64,000 nucleotides of DNA from Parabacteroides hominis (GTDB lineage Bacteria; Bacteroidota; Bacteroidia; Bacteroidales; Tannerellaceae), in assembly GCF_014287585.1 (NCBI RefSeq), contig NZ_JACOOJ010000010.1:72056-136055 (forward strand), written 5' to 3'. Shown in pieces: positions 42,514 to 53,100 of the stretch. The notes beneath the pieces were generated by a model that had not been told where the DNA came from, searched no databases, and worked only from the letters and a program-made list of their open reading frames with translations. How positions within the stretch are numbered: the stretch's first letter is position 1; the number at the start of each line of letters is the position of its first letter. A program made the position numbers and the translations under genes.

Positions 42514-43685
42514 ATTCTTCTCACCCAAAGTGTACAACCCAAAGAGCAAGCTGCGCATGCCATAAAGACAATCCCCGTCGTAACCATCGTATTGCCCAGC
42601 CCGACTAAAGGAGACACCAATCCACCGAACCCGAAGCCGATCGTACCTAATAAAGCCGAAGCCGTGCCGGCATGCTCGCGTTCGCATTCCATTGCCAGGG
42701 CGGTAGTCGAGGTGAAAGAAAAGCCCATCATGAAAAGCAAGGCGATCAGCAATCCCTCGTATATCCAGAAATTGCAATTCTGATTCATGGTTATACATAC
42801 GATAACGGAAAGGACAAGCATGCCTATACTGCTGACGAGCGTACTGTTTTCCGGCTGGCGGAATTTAACGGATAAGCCGGCGGCTAACCCGATCGCAACC
42901 GCATTGGCCGCGAAACAGATACTGAATCCGAAAGCGGAAAACCCGTAATGCTCCTGCACAATGAAAGGAGAAGAGGCAATATAGGTGAACAACACGCCCT
43001 GTGCAAATCCGAATTGAAGGACGTATGCCATATAACGCCGGTTTCGTAATACCCGACCGAAACTGGCAAACACGTTGCGCCACTTGGTTGCCCTGCGTTG
43101 TTCTTTTGGTAGCGATTCCCGGAATAGCCGGCTTCCCAGTAACAGGATGATTCCTAATGCCAGCAGCACCCAGAAGATACCTTTCCAGCCGATCCCTTCC
43201 GTCAAGCCCCCTCCGATGATCGGGGCGGCTACGGGAGCGACTCCGTTGATAGCCCCGATTATCGCAAGCGTCTTTGCTAATTCCTTTCCTGTGAACATAT
43301 CTGTCGCGACAGAACGGGAGATTACGATACCGCCGGCGCCTGCAACCCCTTGTAGCAAGCGCAGCATTACAAACATCTCGATAGTGGGGGCAAAGATGCA
43401 ACCTATCGTAGAAATGATAAAAAGATACATGGCTGCCAGCAATGGCGGGCGGCGTCCGTACTTATCACTTAGCGGGCCGAAAAAGATCTGTCCAGCCGCC
43501 AGCCCGATCATACTGGCTGTTAAGCCCAATTGTACCAACGAGGGTGTAGTCCTGAAATATTCCCCCATCAAAGGCAGACTGGGGAGGTACATGTCCGTGA
43601 CAAACGGCCCGAATGCCGTCAACATCCCTAACAGGGTAAGGAGAAAAAGCTTGGAATTCCCATTTTTACTTTGTATGTCAATCAT
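42510..43685 (-). CDS. Bcr/CflA-type multidrug efflux MFS transporter
   Basis: 391 residues, twelve predicted membrane helices. The N-terminal signature AFGPFVTDMYLPSLPLMGEY and the cytoplasmic loop GPLSDKYGRRPPLL are typical of the Bcr/CflA drug:H+ antiporter group; the LLQGVAGAGGIVISR helix carries the antiporter motif C region. A longer in-frame start at 43856 would overlap the upstream lipoprotein gene and a -7 box, so MIDIQSKNG at 43685 is chosen. Substrate unknown; related pumps export bicyclomycin and other drugs. Confidence 0.9.
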   Translation of the reverse strand: MIDIQSKNGNSKLFLLTLLGMLTAFGPFVTDMYLPSLPLMGEYFRTTPSLVQLGLTASMIGLAAGQIFFGPLSDKYGRRPPLLAAMYLFIISTIGCIFAPTIEMFVMLRLLQGVAGAGGIVISRSVATDMFTGKELAKTLAIIGAINGVAPVAAPIIGGGLTEGIGWKGIFWVLLALGIILLLGSRLFRESLPKEQRRATKWRNVFASFGRVLRNRRYMAYVLQFGFAQGVLFTYIASSPFIVQEHYGFSAFGFSICFAANAVAIGLAAGLSVKFRQPENSTLVSSIGMLVLSVIVCITMNQNCNFWIYEGLLIALLFMMGFSFTSTTALAMECEREHAGTASALLGTIGFGFGGLVSPLVGLGNTMVTTGIVFMACAACSLGCTLWVRRI

Positions 43686-43714
43686 CTTTTTTCTTTTTTG
43701 TCTGATAAAACATG

Positions 43715-43722
43715 CAAAGGTA
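43715..43722 (-). promoter_or_regulatory. Candidate -7 box of the efflux gene
   Basis: Minus strand TACCTTTG, full match, about 30 bases before the ATG. It lies between the DUF4595 stop and the efflux start, so the pump has its own promoter. Confidence 0.4.
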
Positions 43723-43785
43723 CGTTCAAACGGGCAAGTACGATTGTCTAAAATATCCGTTTCTTTGGTTATTATCGGTCGCTTT

Positions 43786-44613
43786 TCAATACCGGATTCC
43801 CACTTCTTCACCTTCCCATTTGTCACAGAATACGGAAACAGGGAAATTGTTTTCATTATACTTATAGGTATAGGTTACGGTGGAGATATTTCCTTCTCTG
43901 TTTTCGGATGTTATCTTGGTTATATTATTCCGGCGGTTCAGGAACTGGATATTCTCAAAGTCATTCGAGTTGACATATTGATAGTACCACCAGCCTAAAA
44001 AGCACATGGGGAATTCCAGATGGCTGATACTGCCGGAAGCGTTATCATATTCGTAGGTATATTTTACCAGCAAGTTTGATTCGTTGTCGAACACTTCCTG
44101 CTTGAGCAGTTGCCGGGTGGCAGGATCGAAGGTCAGGAGAGCATACCGGTCGCCTTCCTTTATCTGCTTTTCTCCGTCTGCCGTTTGTTGGTAAATACCG
44201 GCGAAGGTTACTTTGAACGGCAATCCGTTCGTGTCGAGTTCGATCTCTTCCCTGTAACCGAAGTCTCCTGCCGGTTCGCCGCCTCTGCTGACTTCGTAGG
44301 TCTTGTCTCCGGTCTTGTCAAAATGCACCCAGGCATGTCCGTCGGCGACATCTTTGGGAGGCGTGTAGGATATGCCGGAAAATTCTCCGTCCTCATAATT
44401 GAAATGAGCTGCATGTCCGTCCGGATATTGAATCCGGTCGAACCGATTGCCGGAGTAAACGAAAGAAGCGGTAACCTGCCCGTTTGAAAGAAGGGCACTG
44501 GGCCGCCCGTCTATGCCTGTCAGCTCGATGCCGTCATTATCACTGCAGGAAGATAGACACAATCCGGCCATCAACAGGATGGCGGATGAAATAGTCGAAA
44601 GTAACTTGTTCAT
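43786..44613 (-). CDS. DUF4595-type lipoprotein
   Basis: 275 residues. Lipobox LSSC gives a lipoprotein after a signal peptide (MNKLLSTISSAILLMAG). The mature part is a run of beta hairpins of the kind NYEDGEFSGISYT, YTYEYDNASGSISHLEF and YTYKYNENNFPVSVFCDKWE, which recall RHS/YD-like repeats and the DUF4595 family of Bacteroidetes. Function is unknown. It diverges from the DUF4272 gene and is followed by the efflux gene on the same strand. Confidence 0.7.
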   Translation of the reverse strand: MNKLLSTISSAILLMAGLCLSSCSDNDGIELTGIDGRPSALLSNGQVTASFVYSGNRFDRIQYPDGHAAHFNYEDGEFSGISYTPPKDVADGHAWVHFDKTGDKTYEVSRGGEPAGDFGYREEIELDTNGLPFKVTFAGIYQQTADGEKQIKEGDRYALLTFDPATRQLLKQEVFDNESNLLVKYTYEYDNASGSISHLEFPMCFLGWWYYQYVNSNDFENIQFLNRRNNITKITSENREGNISTVTYTYKYNENNFPVSVFCDKWEGEEVGIRY

Positions 44614-44689
44614 ACTGATATCTGGTGTTTGTTTCTAATAATATGATGAATGGGAAGGAAAAAGGGTTGCATCATCTTGTATATTTTTC

Positions 44690-44719
44690 TTTGAGGATGT
44701 TTATATTTTGCTATTTTTG
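44690..44719 (+). promoter_or_regulatory. Promoter of the DUF4272-GH106-like operon
   Basis: TTTG (44690-44693), 18 bases, TATTTTTG (44712-44719). Confidence 0.55.
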
Positions 44720-44766
44720 TGGAATGCTATAACCATCCGGTGGCTCGGATATAAAAAAGTAAGAAA

Positions 44767-45963
44767 ATGGCAAAAGCGAATGTTACTTTGTATACGCTCA
44801 TCGGAGATCCTGGCCGTGTCGTGAAAGCAATTCAGGAACGTTTTAAGGAGATGACTGAAGAACTTGTTTGTGAGGATGAAACGGTCGACCTGACTTTGCC
44901 GGATGGAACGCATGTCATCTTCTCGATCAAGCATCGGCAGAGCAAGCCGGATTTTATTGCTTCGCATACGTCCGGTATGGCCAATTATTTTTCTCAGGTG
45001 GAGACACCGCTGGCTGAACTGAAAGAAAATGTCTTGCGCCAGATACGCGTGTTCAACTGTGTGACGGGCATCACTTTCGATCTGGACGACAATGAAGACC
45101 GGACGAACTATATCCTGAACCGTTTGTTCGAGATTGCCGGAGACGTGACAGGCTTTCTGCTCTATCCGAGCATGCAGATCTTTACCGGTGAAGGAAAACT
45201 CCTTTTCTCTGTCAAAGGTGAAAGCCAGTTGACCGAGTTTATCCCGGTAGGGAATGCCGATTTACTGGATGGAAACCGGCCGGAAGAAGCTCAGGCCGAT
45301 GTGGAAAGGCGTTTGCGCTCGATCGCGCTGCTCGAAGAGAAGCATATCCCTTATATGGAATATTTGCGTAGTGAAGCATTGGAAAGCGAAGCTCGTCTAA
45401 GAAGCCGGAAGGATATGGTACAACGGGCTGCTGCATTGTTTGCCGTAGCTCTCTATTCGGAAGTCATGCTCTCGGAAGGTTCAGGACGGGAAGAAGCTCT
45501 GTTCTATTTTAATAAGATGGAACAGTTATACGAGGTAGAATCCTTTATGACGCCCGGCGAAAAGGCGTATATCGATAATCCGAACCCGGAAGAACAGGAA
45601 TGTATCCAGTTCGGATGGCGTTACGAATGTGTTGGTGTCCTGCTTTGGGCGGCAGGTGTTGTGGATGATTTGCCTTATCCGTCCGAGATTGTCGATGTTC
45701 CTGTCATCGCCGCCATTTTCTGGCAACATAAAGGCATCGGTGAACTGCTTTCGAAAGGTTTTCCCCGTCCGCAGTCCGAAATATTGGATGCTGCCGATAT
45801 TACACTTCGGTATGATTGGGCTTGTGTGGAAGCGCGAATTCATGGAAAAGAAGCTCCGGCTTCACTAAATGGGGGCGTTGTTATGGAACGGCATTATGCC
45901 TTTAACTGGATTATCGGGGCGAATGGCGGTGCAGATTGGGATGATATCCAACCGAATACATGA
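44767..45963 (+). CDS. DUF4272 family cytoplasmic protein
   Basis: 398 residues, no signal peptide. The first 170 residues are an alpha/beta domain (VTLYTLIGDPGRVVKAIQER). The second half matches my recollection of DUF4272: RRLRSIALLEEKHIPYMEYL, then RAAALFAVALYSEVMLSEG, the FGWRYECVGVLLWAAGVVDD helix and the C-terminal HYAFNWIIGANGGADWDD. Function of the family is not known; members often occur near nucleic-acid or toxin-immunity genes. It is 18 bases upstream of a secreted GH106-like gene, an odd pairing of a cytoplasmic and an exported protein. Confidence 0.75.
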   Translation: MAKANVTLYTLIGDPGRVVKAIQERFKEMTEELVCEDETVDLTLPDGTHVIFSIKHRQSKPDFIASHTSGMANYFSQVETPLAELKENVLRQIRVFNCVTGITFDLDDNEDRTNYILNRLFEIAGDVTGFLLYPSMQIFTGEGKLLFSVKGESQLTEFIPVGNADLLDGNRPEEAQADVERRLRSIALLEEKHIPYMEYLRSEALESEARLRSRKDMVQRAAALFAVALYSEVMLSEGSGREEALFYFNKMEQLYEVESFMTPGEKAYIDNPNPEEQECIQFGWRYECVGVLLWAAGVVDDLPYPSEIVDVPVIAAIFWQHKGIGELLSKGFPRPQSEILDAADITLRYDWACVEARIHGKEAPASLNGGVVMERHYAFNWIIGANGGADWDDIQPNT

Positions 45964-45981
45964 TATTAAATCTATCACGAT

Positions 45982-48267
45982 ATGAATAAACTATGGACTG
46001 CTGTAATACTTGTTCTTGGATTTGCATCCTGTTCCTCCAAGCAGGATGAATTGAGGACAGACTTTGAGAATCCACCGGAAGAATATCGCCCGATGCCGTT
46101 CTGGCATATCAACGGGCACATGACCCGTGCGGGCATCGAGAAAGAAGTGGGAGAAGCGAAAAGCCTTTCCGGCTTCGGAGGGGTGACGGTTTTGCCTGTC
46201 AGCCCCGGTACGCAATGGGGGACAGGTAAACCTTGTCCGGGAACCGAACCCGCTTATTTGAGTGACGAATATTTCGAACGCTATGCCGATATTCTTGATA
46301 TTTCCGAAAAACAGGGCACGCAGGTTATCCTCTACGACGATATTGATTTCCCAAGCGGTTCGGCTGGCGGACGGTTACGCAAGGAATACCCGCAGTACGT
46401 CCGTAAATACCTGTCGAAAGAAGAATTTACGGTGAAAGGAAACCAACCGGTCAGCCGTCAACGTAAAGATACGGCATCTGTCCTGGCTGCCGTTTCCGCT
46501 TTGAATGAGCAGACGCGCGAGGTGCTGGACCTGGGGCCTTATATGAATGGTAACACCTTGACGTGGAAAGCTCCTGCCGGAGAATGGCGCGTGATGTTTT
46601 TCAACTGTGGCGTCAGCATGGATTCTTATCACGGGAACCTGGTGGATTATATGCAGCCCGAAGCAGTCTCCCAATTATTGGAAATGACCTATGGCGAATA
46701 TGATAAGCGTTTCAATCGCTATTTCGGCAATGTGATTACGAAGACTTTCTTTGACGATGTGGGCTTTGTCCATCAGGAGAATGCATGGACGCCTGCCATT
46801 ACCGGCATTTTTAAGGAGAAATACGGAAAGAACCCGGCGTTGTATTATCCGGCTTTGTTCTACGACATCGGACCGGAGACGGGTGCGGCGCGTGTCGCTT
46901 TCTTCGATATCCGCTCCGAACTGATGGCTGAAGGGTATGTGAAACAAGTATCGGAATGGTCGGGCAAACGGCGCTTGAGCAGCATGGGGCATCCGCCTGA
47001 AAACTACAGCCCTAACTCGGTGGTGGCGAACGGGGATATCTTGAAGTATTACCGGCATGTGCAGATACCGTTGTTGGATGCTATCTTTTTCTATGGCCGT
47101 GGCCTGAATGGCTTTAAACAAATCAGTTCGGCTGCCGACCGGGGAGATAAGCCGGTTGTGGGAGCCGAGTTGTGCGGCGCTTTTCCTGCGGATATGGATT
47201 CGCTGACTTTATACCGTGTGGCTCTTGAAGCGATGGTGCGGGGTGTCAGTTTTGTCGTGCCTCATGGAATGTGGTATACGACGGATGCGGACAAGATTCG
47301 CATCCCGCCGTTGATTGCTCCTGAAAATCCGTTGCTGCGGGATGCGTTGCCGAATTATAGTGCCTGTGTGGGCCGTTCCTGCCTCATCCTCCAAGGGGGC
47401 CGCCGGGTTTCGGACATCGCTTTGCTATGGCCGATCACTGCAATTCAGGCTGAAACGTATATAAACCGGGATGCCAATTCCGGCCTTCCGGTGGCAAACT
47501 GGTTGCCGGAGCACGTCAATCATCATGTACTGAGCGACCTGTTGACCAATAAACTTCGTCGTGATTTCACCTTTGTCCATCCGGAAGATTTGTGCAACGG
47601 CAAGATTACGGCTACCGGCAGTGAACTGGTCTTGAATAATGAAACGAATATCCAGCATTACAAAGTTCTTTTAATGCCGGGCGGCGATGTGATTTCGGCC
47701 GAAACGATGAAAGCGATCAAGCAATACTATGATAATGGGGGAAAAGTGGTTGCCACCTCTTCCCTTCCGAAGCGTGCCGCTGAATTTGGGAGAGATGAGG
47801 AAGTTGTTCGTCTGGTTACCGAAATGTTCGGTATCGACCCGTCTCAGGAAAGCTATTCGGACAAGTTCAATTCCAATGCAAACAAAGGTCGCTTGGCATT
47901 TCTGCATAATCCGACTCCCGAAACCCTTGCAGATTTGTTTACGCGCTGGGAGCTTCGTGCAGATATTGCTTTCGATGAATCGACTATACCGCCTGCTCAG
48001 ATCGGTTTCCTGAATTATATTCATAAACAGAAGAAAGGCCGCGATTTTTATTACATCACCAATACGACCGGAAATACGGTTCACACGACCGTCTCTCTGC
48101 GTGGCAAATTCGACAATCTTGAATCCTGGAACCCGCACACCGGCAAAATCGAGCCCATTCGAAATTTCGAATTCGCCAAACAACCGGATGGCGGTTATGT
48201 GACAAACATCAAACTCTCGATGCCGCAAGTGTCGGGGGTGTTTATTGTGGGAAAGATGAAGGAATAA
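45982..48267 (+). CDS. GH106-like lipoprotein (alpha-L-rhamnosidase-related, short form)
   Basis: 761 residues. Lipobox FASC makes it a lipoprotein. The opening YRPMPFWHINGHMTRAGIEK corresponds to the first strand of GH106 proteins, and the barrel continues with VILYDDIDFPSGSAGG and later FVVPHGMWYTTDADK. It is about 200 residues shorter than the GH106 protein at 7396; the region after the barrel ends in a single small beta domain (DFYYITNTTGNTVHTTVSLR). Rhamnosidase activity is probable but not certain. It follows DUF4272 by 18 bases. Higher GC than the PUL immediately downstream. Confidence 0.75.
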   Translation: MNKLWTAVILVLGFASCSSKQDELRTDFENPPEEYRPMPFWHINGHMTRAGIEKEVGEAKSLSGFGGVTVLPVSPGTQWGTGKPCPGTEPAYLSDEYFERYADILDISEKQGTQVILYDDIDFPSGSAGGRLRKEYPQYVRKYLSKEEFTVKGNQPVSRQRKDTASVLAAVSALNEQTREVLDLGPYMNGNTLTWKAPAGEWRVMFFNCGVSMDSYHGNLVDYMQPEAVSQLLEMTYGEYDKRFNRYFGNVITKTFFDDVGFVHQENAWTPAITGIFKEKYGKNPALYYPALFYDIGPETGAARVAFFDIRSELMAEGYVKQVSEWSGKRRLSSMGHPPENYSPNSVVANGDILKYYRHVQIPLLDAIFFYGRGLNGFKQISSAADRGDKPVVGAELCGAFPADMDSLTLYRVALEAMVRGVSFVVPHGMWYTTDADKIRIPPLIAPENPLLRDALPNYSACVGRSCLILQGGRRVSDIALLWPITAIQAETYINRDANSGLPVANWLPEHVNHHVLSDLLTNKLRRDFTFVHPEDLCNGKITATGSELVLNNETNIQHYKVLLMPGGDVISAETMKAIKQYYDNGGKVVATSSLPKRAAEFGRDEEVVRLVTEMFGIDPSQESYSDKFNSNANKGRLAFLHNPTPETLADLFTRWELRADIAFDESTIPPAQIGFLNYIHKQKKGRDFYYITNTTGNTVHTTVSLRGKFDNLESWNPHTGKIEPIRNFEFAKQPDGGYVTNIKLSMPQVSGVFIVGKMKE

Positions 48268-48289
48268 ATAGAAAAGTAGAATAAATCCT

Positions 48290-48297
48290 TATATTTG
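48290..48297 (+). promoter_or_regulatory. Candidate -7 box of the sigma factor gene
   Basis: TATATTTG, full match, 36 bases before the start codon; no -33 element. Confidence 0.4.
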
Positions 48298-48333
48298 TGT
48301 TTGATTAGATTATAATAAACAGAAATGTAAAGG

Positions 48334-48906
48334 ATGTCGAGAGCTTCTGTAGATAAAAAAGACTTAAAAGATTTCGAGCAGTTATTCCATCAACTACAAC
48401 CCCGGCTTTATGCCTATTGTTGTAAATATGTTGAAGATAACGAGCTCGCAAGGGATATTGTGCAGGAGTGTTTCATCAATTTGTGGGAAAATTATGAGAG
48501 TGTACAAATTTCTTATGAGTTTTATTTATTTAAGGCTGTACATAATCGTTGTTTGTCTTATTTTCGTTCAGAACGCATTCATACGGAATATGCAAGTTCT
48601 GTAAAGATGAGGATTAAAGAACTTGAAATACACCCTGAATTGCCTTATCCCCTGACTGAACTTTATGTGAAAGAGGTCAATACTTTACTCAAGGAGAGCG
48701 TTTCCAAGCTCCCTGAAAAATGTCGCTTGATTTTCATGATGAGCCGCTATCAGAATATGAAAAACCAGGAAATAGCCGATACTCTGGGTATTAGTGTCCG
48801 TACTGTAGATGCTCAGATATATAATGCTTTGAAAATATTAAAGATAAAATTGAAAGATTATTTGCCGATACTGATGCTGCTGTTCCCCCATTTTTTTGCA
48901 AAATAA
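48334..48906 (+). CDS. ECF sigma-70 family sigma factor
   Basis: 190 residues. Region 2 (FHQLQPRLYAYCCKYVEDNE, LARDIVQECFINLWENYESV) binds core polymerase and the -10 element. Region 4 (LPEKCRLIFMMSRYQNMKNQ, EIADTLGISVRTVDAQIYNA) is a helix-turn-helix for the -35 element. In Bacteroidetes PULs such sigma factors pair with a FecR-like anti-sigma and an STN-containing SusC: substrate binding at the outer membrane frees the sigma factor. The anti-sigma gene follows after 68 bases. Confidence 0.93.
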   Translation: MSRASVDKKDLKDFEQLFHQLQPRLYAYCCKYVEDNELARDIVQECFINLWENYESVQISYEFYLFKAVHNRCLSYFRSERIHTEYASSVKMRIKELEIHPELPYPLTELYVKEVNTLLKESVSKLPEKCRLIFMMSRYQNMKNQEIADTLGISVRTVDAQIYNALKILKIKLKDYLPILMLLFPHFFAK

Positions 48907-48974
48907 AAAAAAAGTATACTTTTTTCTAAGTAGTAATCCTGACTTGTGCGTCATTCTTACAAAGAGCATGAGTT

Positions 48975-49955
48975 ATGGAAGAATCAACCGATATATTAAT
49001 TGTTTCTTATCTGAAAGGAGAGGCTACCAATGACCAGCAAAAAGAGTTATTGGCTTGGCTTGAGTTGAGTGAAGAAAACCGATTCTATTTCCGTTCAATC
49101 AAGGATGTTTATGATCTGGGACGGATAGAGTCTGATATACGTGACAGCCAAGTTGATCGGCAATGGCATAAATTTCTCGATAAAGTTTTTCCTGTGTATA
49201 ATACAAATAGTTGGTTGAGAATAGGTCATATATTACTTCGTTATGCCGCTGTTTTTGCTTTCGGTCTTATTTGTATGCAATTGATTTCTTATTTTATTGG
49301 TGACAAGGAAACTTATTCGAAAGTGACCAAAGTAGAAACCGGGGTCGGTGAACGTTCAAAGGTGAGTTTGCCGGATGGTTCGATTGTTTGGGTGAATGCC
49401 TGTAGCTCGATTAGTTATGATGAATCTTTCGGGAAAGAGAATCGTACAATTCGAATGAGGGGAGAAGCTTTTTTTGACGTAGAGAAGGATCAGTCCAAAC
49501 CATTCCTCGTTCATGCAGAACCTTTTACTTTCCGCGTTACTGGAACTTCTTTTAATGTATATGCTTTTGATGAAGAAGATGAAATAAGTCTTGCATTGAT
49601 AGAAGGATCTGTAACTGCCGAAAAAGGTTCTTATATGGAGAAACTTCGTCCAGGGGAAGTTTTGGTTTATGATAAAACACAAGCGAAAATTAGTCATAGA
49701 AAGCTTATTTCCAGTTCATATACAGCCTGGCGCTATGGAGAGATGTTTTTTGATAAAATGACTTTCGAAGATTTGACTCGTCGGTTGGAACGTAATTTCA
49801 ATGTAAAATTTAAATTTGAGAATCAGAAGATCAAGAAAGAATCTTTCGGAGGTTCATTTCGTAAATATGAATCGCTGGAAACCATTATGAGAGTGATCAG
49901 TACAAGTACTCCTGTGAAATACCGGATAGAAAAGGATACTGTGTACATTAAATAA
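48975..49955 (+). CDS. FecR-type anti-sigma factor
   Basis: 326 residues. The N-terminal 80 residues are the cytoplasmic sigma-binding part (LLAWLELSEENRFYFRSIKD). One membrane helix (about 86-108) is followed by the periplasmic FecR domain (VETGVGERSKVSLPDGSIVW, VNACSSISYDESFG, GEAFFDVEKDQSKPFLVHAE). The C-terminal DUF4974-type domain (FFDKMTFEDLTRRLERNFNV) would contact the STN domain of SusC. It completes a surface-signalling cascade with the sigma factor and SusC genes on either side. Confidence 0.93.
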   Translation: MEESTDILIVSYLKGEATNDQQKELLAWLELSEENRFYFRSIKDVYDLGRIESDIRDSQVDRQWHKFLDKVFPVYNTNSWLRIGHILLRYAAVFAFGLICMQLISYFIGDKETYSKVTKVETGVGERSKVSLPDGSIVWVNACSSISYDESFGKENRTIRMRGEAFFDVEKDQSKPFLVHAEPFTFRVTGTSFNVYAFDEEDEISLALIEGSVTAEKGSYMEKLRPGEVLVYDKTQAKISHRKLISSSYTAWRYGEMFFDKMTFEDLTRRLERNFNVKFKFENQKIKKESFGGSFRKYESLETIMRVISTSTPVKYRIEKDTVYIK

Positions 49956-50021
49956 TGAGTCGTTAACATTAAATCTGATATGGAGGAATTGCCTATGGTA
50001 TAGAAGAAAGAGAGAAACAGA

Positions 50022-50096
50022 TAAAAAACCGGGATAAGTGCCACCTTATCCCGGCTCTAATATCAAACAACAAAATTATTGTCTAATATCTAATCG
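50022..50096 (-). ncRNA. Candidate antisense small RNA opposite the susC leader
   Basis: A minus-strand promoter (50102-50132) points leftward and is followed about 40 bases later by a perfect 10-bp hairpin, CTTATCCCGG with CCGGGATAAG (50029-50054), and six T on that strand. The predicted transcript is about 75 bases and complementary to the region just upstream of the susC start. The arrangement matches cis-encoded PUL-repressing RNAs of the DonS type described in Bacteroides fragilis, which lie between anti-sigma and susC genes. Expression is not proven by sequence. Confidence 0.65.
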
Positions 50097-50101
50097 TACA
50101 A

Positions 50102-50132
50102 CAAAGATATGAAAAAAGAATATTTAATCAAA
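50102..50132 (-). promoter_or_regulatory. Antisense promoter at the susC start
   Basis: Minus strand: TTTG (50129-50132), 19 bases, TATCTTTG (50102-50109). Both boxes are perfect and the spacing is canonical. The -7 box touches the A of the susC ATG. Confidence 0.7.
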
Positions 50133-53100
50133 GGTGTCAAACTTTTGATACCACAAAAAATATGGCTAAAAATGAAGCTGATAACAATCTTTTTATTCCT
50201 TGTTACATTCTGCTTGCAGGCCAATAACACGTATTCTCAAAATGCAACTGTTAACCTGAATTTAGAGAATGTGTCCTTGACGGACGTTTTCAGAGAAATA
50301 GAGAAACAGTCGGATTACCGCTTTTTCTTTAATAACACGGTTTTGAATGCAGTGAAGAAACAAAATGTGAAAACAGGAGAGAAGAGTATTACTGCAGTCC
50401 TGGACCAGCTTTTTGAGGGAACAGATATCGGTTATAAATTGATCGATCGCTATATTGTCATAACTTCAAAGAAAGAAGATGTAAGTAACTTATTGGCAAG
50501 ATCTGATGCTTCTATACAGATCGTGGGATTGGTTACAGATGAGAATGGTGAACCGATATCAGGTGCGAGTGTAAGTTTGAAAGGTTCGACTGTCGGGGCA
50601 ATTACCGATATAGATGGAAAATATACAATCAGTGTGCCGACAACAAAGTCGGTATTGGTCTTTTCTTTTATCGGCTATGTATCTCAGAATATTATAGTGG
50701 GTAGTCGCTCTGTTATCAATGTGAAATTAAAAGAAGATAACCAATTGATCGATGAAGTAGTGGTTATTGGCTATGGTTCTGTTAGAAAGAGCGATTTGAC
50801 AGGTTCCGTTTCTCAAGTTCGTTCTACTGTCCTTGAGAACCAAGCTGTTCTTCGTGATCCGGTACAAGGATTGCAGGGGAAGGTCGCAGGTCTGGATATC
50901 ACAGTCGGTAATAAACCGGGTGATACATCTACGCCCATTATCCGTGGTTATAATTCCTTGAATGCAGGTAACGATCCGTTGATCGTTCTGGATGGGGCTC
51001 CCTTTGGAGGGAAGATATCTGATATAAATCCGGCGGAAATCGAAGCGATAGACGTGTTGAAGGATGCTTCTTCAACAGCTATTTATGGTTCAAGAGGCTC
51101 TAACGGGGTTATCATCATTACGACAAAAAGGGGAAAAATGGACGGAAAGGTGTCTGTATCCTATGATGGATTTGTCGGTATATCCAAATCGTTTAAAGAT
51201 TACAATATGATGTCCGGTGATAAATGGGCAAATTATTTGAGAGCTGCCAATCCGGGAAAAACCGATGCAGAATTGTTTGTGGGTGTTACGGATATTCTTG
51301 AAAGTCGGAACTTTGTAGATTGGCAAGAAGAAATGTTTTCCGGAACCGGTTTTCAAACAGATAATAATGTTACGGTGAATGTTGGTAAAGACAATATGTC
51401 GAATTTGATCGTATTAGGATATAATAAAAACCAGAGTATAATCGACAACATGTCAAGCGAACGTTTCAGTATGCGCTTGAATGGGGATGTCAGGCTTTTT
51501 GATCGGTTGAAATTAGGATATTCAGCTATGTATTCCCACCGTAAGACCGATAATGGGAATAATAGCGTATTCTTAAATGGTACGACCTTGAACCCTGTCA
51601 CTCGGATATACGATGATGAAGGTGCACTACAATACTATCCGAGCCCTTATTGTGAAAGTTTCATGCAGATAAATCCGAAGTATTACGTGAGTGATGAATA
51701 TTTGGAAAATCAATCATTTAGGGATCGCGCTTTCTTTAATTTCTCTGCAGAGTTGGATATCATCGACGGATTGAGTTTCCGTACAAGCTTGACTCCGGAC
51801 TTCCAGTTTATAGAAGATGGTAATTACAACAGTCCGTATATGAACTTGATGTCATATAATTCATTATCATACAAAAAGACAACAGAAAAATCTTTGACTT
51901 TTACGAATATATTGAAGTATGACAAACAGATCGGTATTCATAATCTGAGTGTATCGGCGGTACACGATATGCAAACATATACTACGGATTATCTGCAATT
52001 GACAGGTTCTGATGTCCCTTATTATGGTAAGTGGTACAATGTGAATGAAGCACCGGATATTTTCGAACGTAAATCATCTTACAACAAGTGGTCATTGCTT
52101 TCATTTATGGGACGTATCAACTATACGTTGAAGGATAAGTATTTGCTTACTTTGACTGGACGCTATGATGGGTCATCCCGTTTGGCTAAGGGCAATAAAT
52201 GGGATTTTTTCCCTTCAGTAGCTTTGGCATGGCGTATTAATTCCGAACCTTTTATGCAGAATGTTGATGTAATTTCTAATCTGAAAATGAGATTGAGTTG
52301 GGGTAATACAGGCAATACAGCAATAAATAGTTATTCTACTTTAGGTGCATTTTCTAAATATCCGTATGTCATGGGAGTCGGAGAAGAATCTGCAATGGGT
52401 TATTTGCCTAAAGAACTGTCTAATCCAAGTTTAGGCTGGGAACGTACAGAAGAGTATAATATAGGTTTTGATTTTGGTTTCTTCCGGAACCGTATCGAGG
52501 GTACTGTGGATTTATATCGTCGTGATACTCATGATCTGTTGATGAAACGCTTGTTACCGATTACTACCGGATATAATGAAACTTGGCAAAATATTGGAAA
52601 AACAAGAAATACCGGTGTGGAAGTTGCCTTGAATACGGTTCCTTTTGTGAATAAAAATTGGGAATGGACAGTCGGCTTGACTTTTGCTTATAATAAAAAT
52701 GAGATTGTGGAATTATATGATGGTTTGACACAAGATAGAGGTAATAAATGGTTTGTAGGTGAACCTCTTCAAGTCGAACTTCTGTACAAATATGACGGAG
52801 TTTGGCAAACGGAAGAGGCTGAAGAAGCTAAAAAATATGGATATGTGCCCGGTAATCCAAAAGTAAAAGATGTCAACCAAAATGGGAAGTACGATCAGGA
52901 AGATCAGTTTATTTATAATAAAATTCCGAAGTTTACCGGAGGTCTGAATACGACACTTAAGTATAAGAATTTAGATTTGAACTTGTATTTATATAGTCGT
53001 ATCGGTTATGGACAAAAAATAGGATTGTTGACCTATGAGGCAGGTTCTTCACGTATGAACCACCTTGATGTTGATTTCTGGACACCGGATAATCCGTCGA

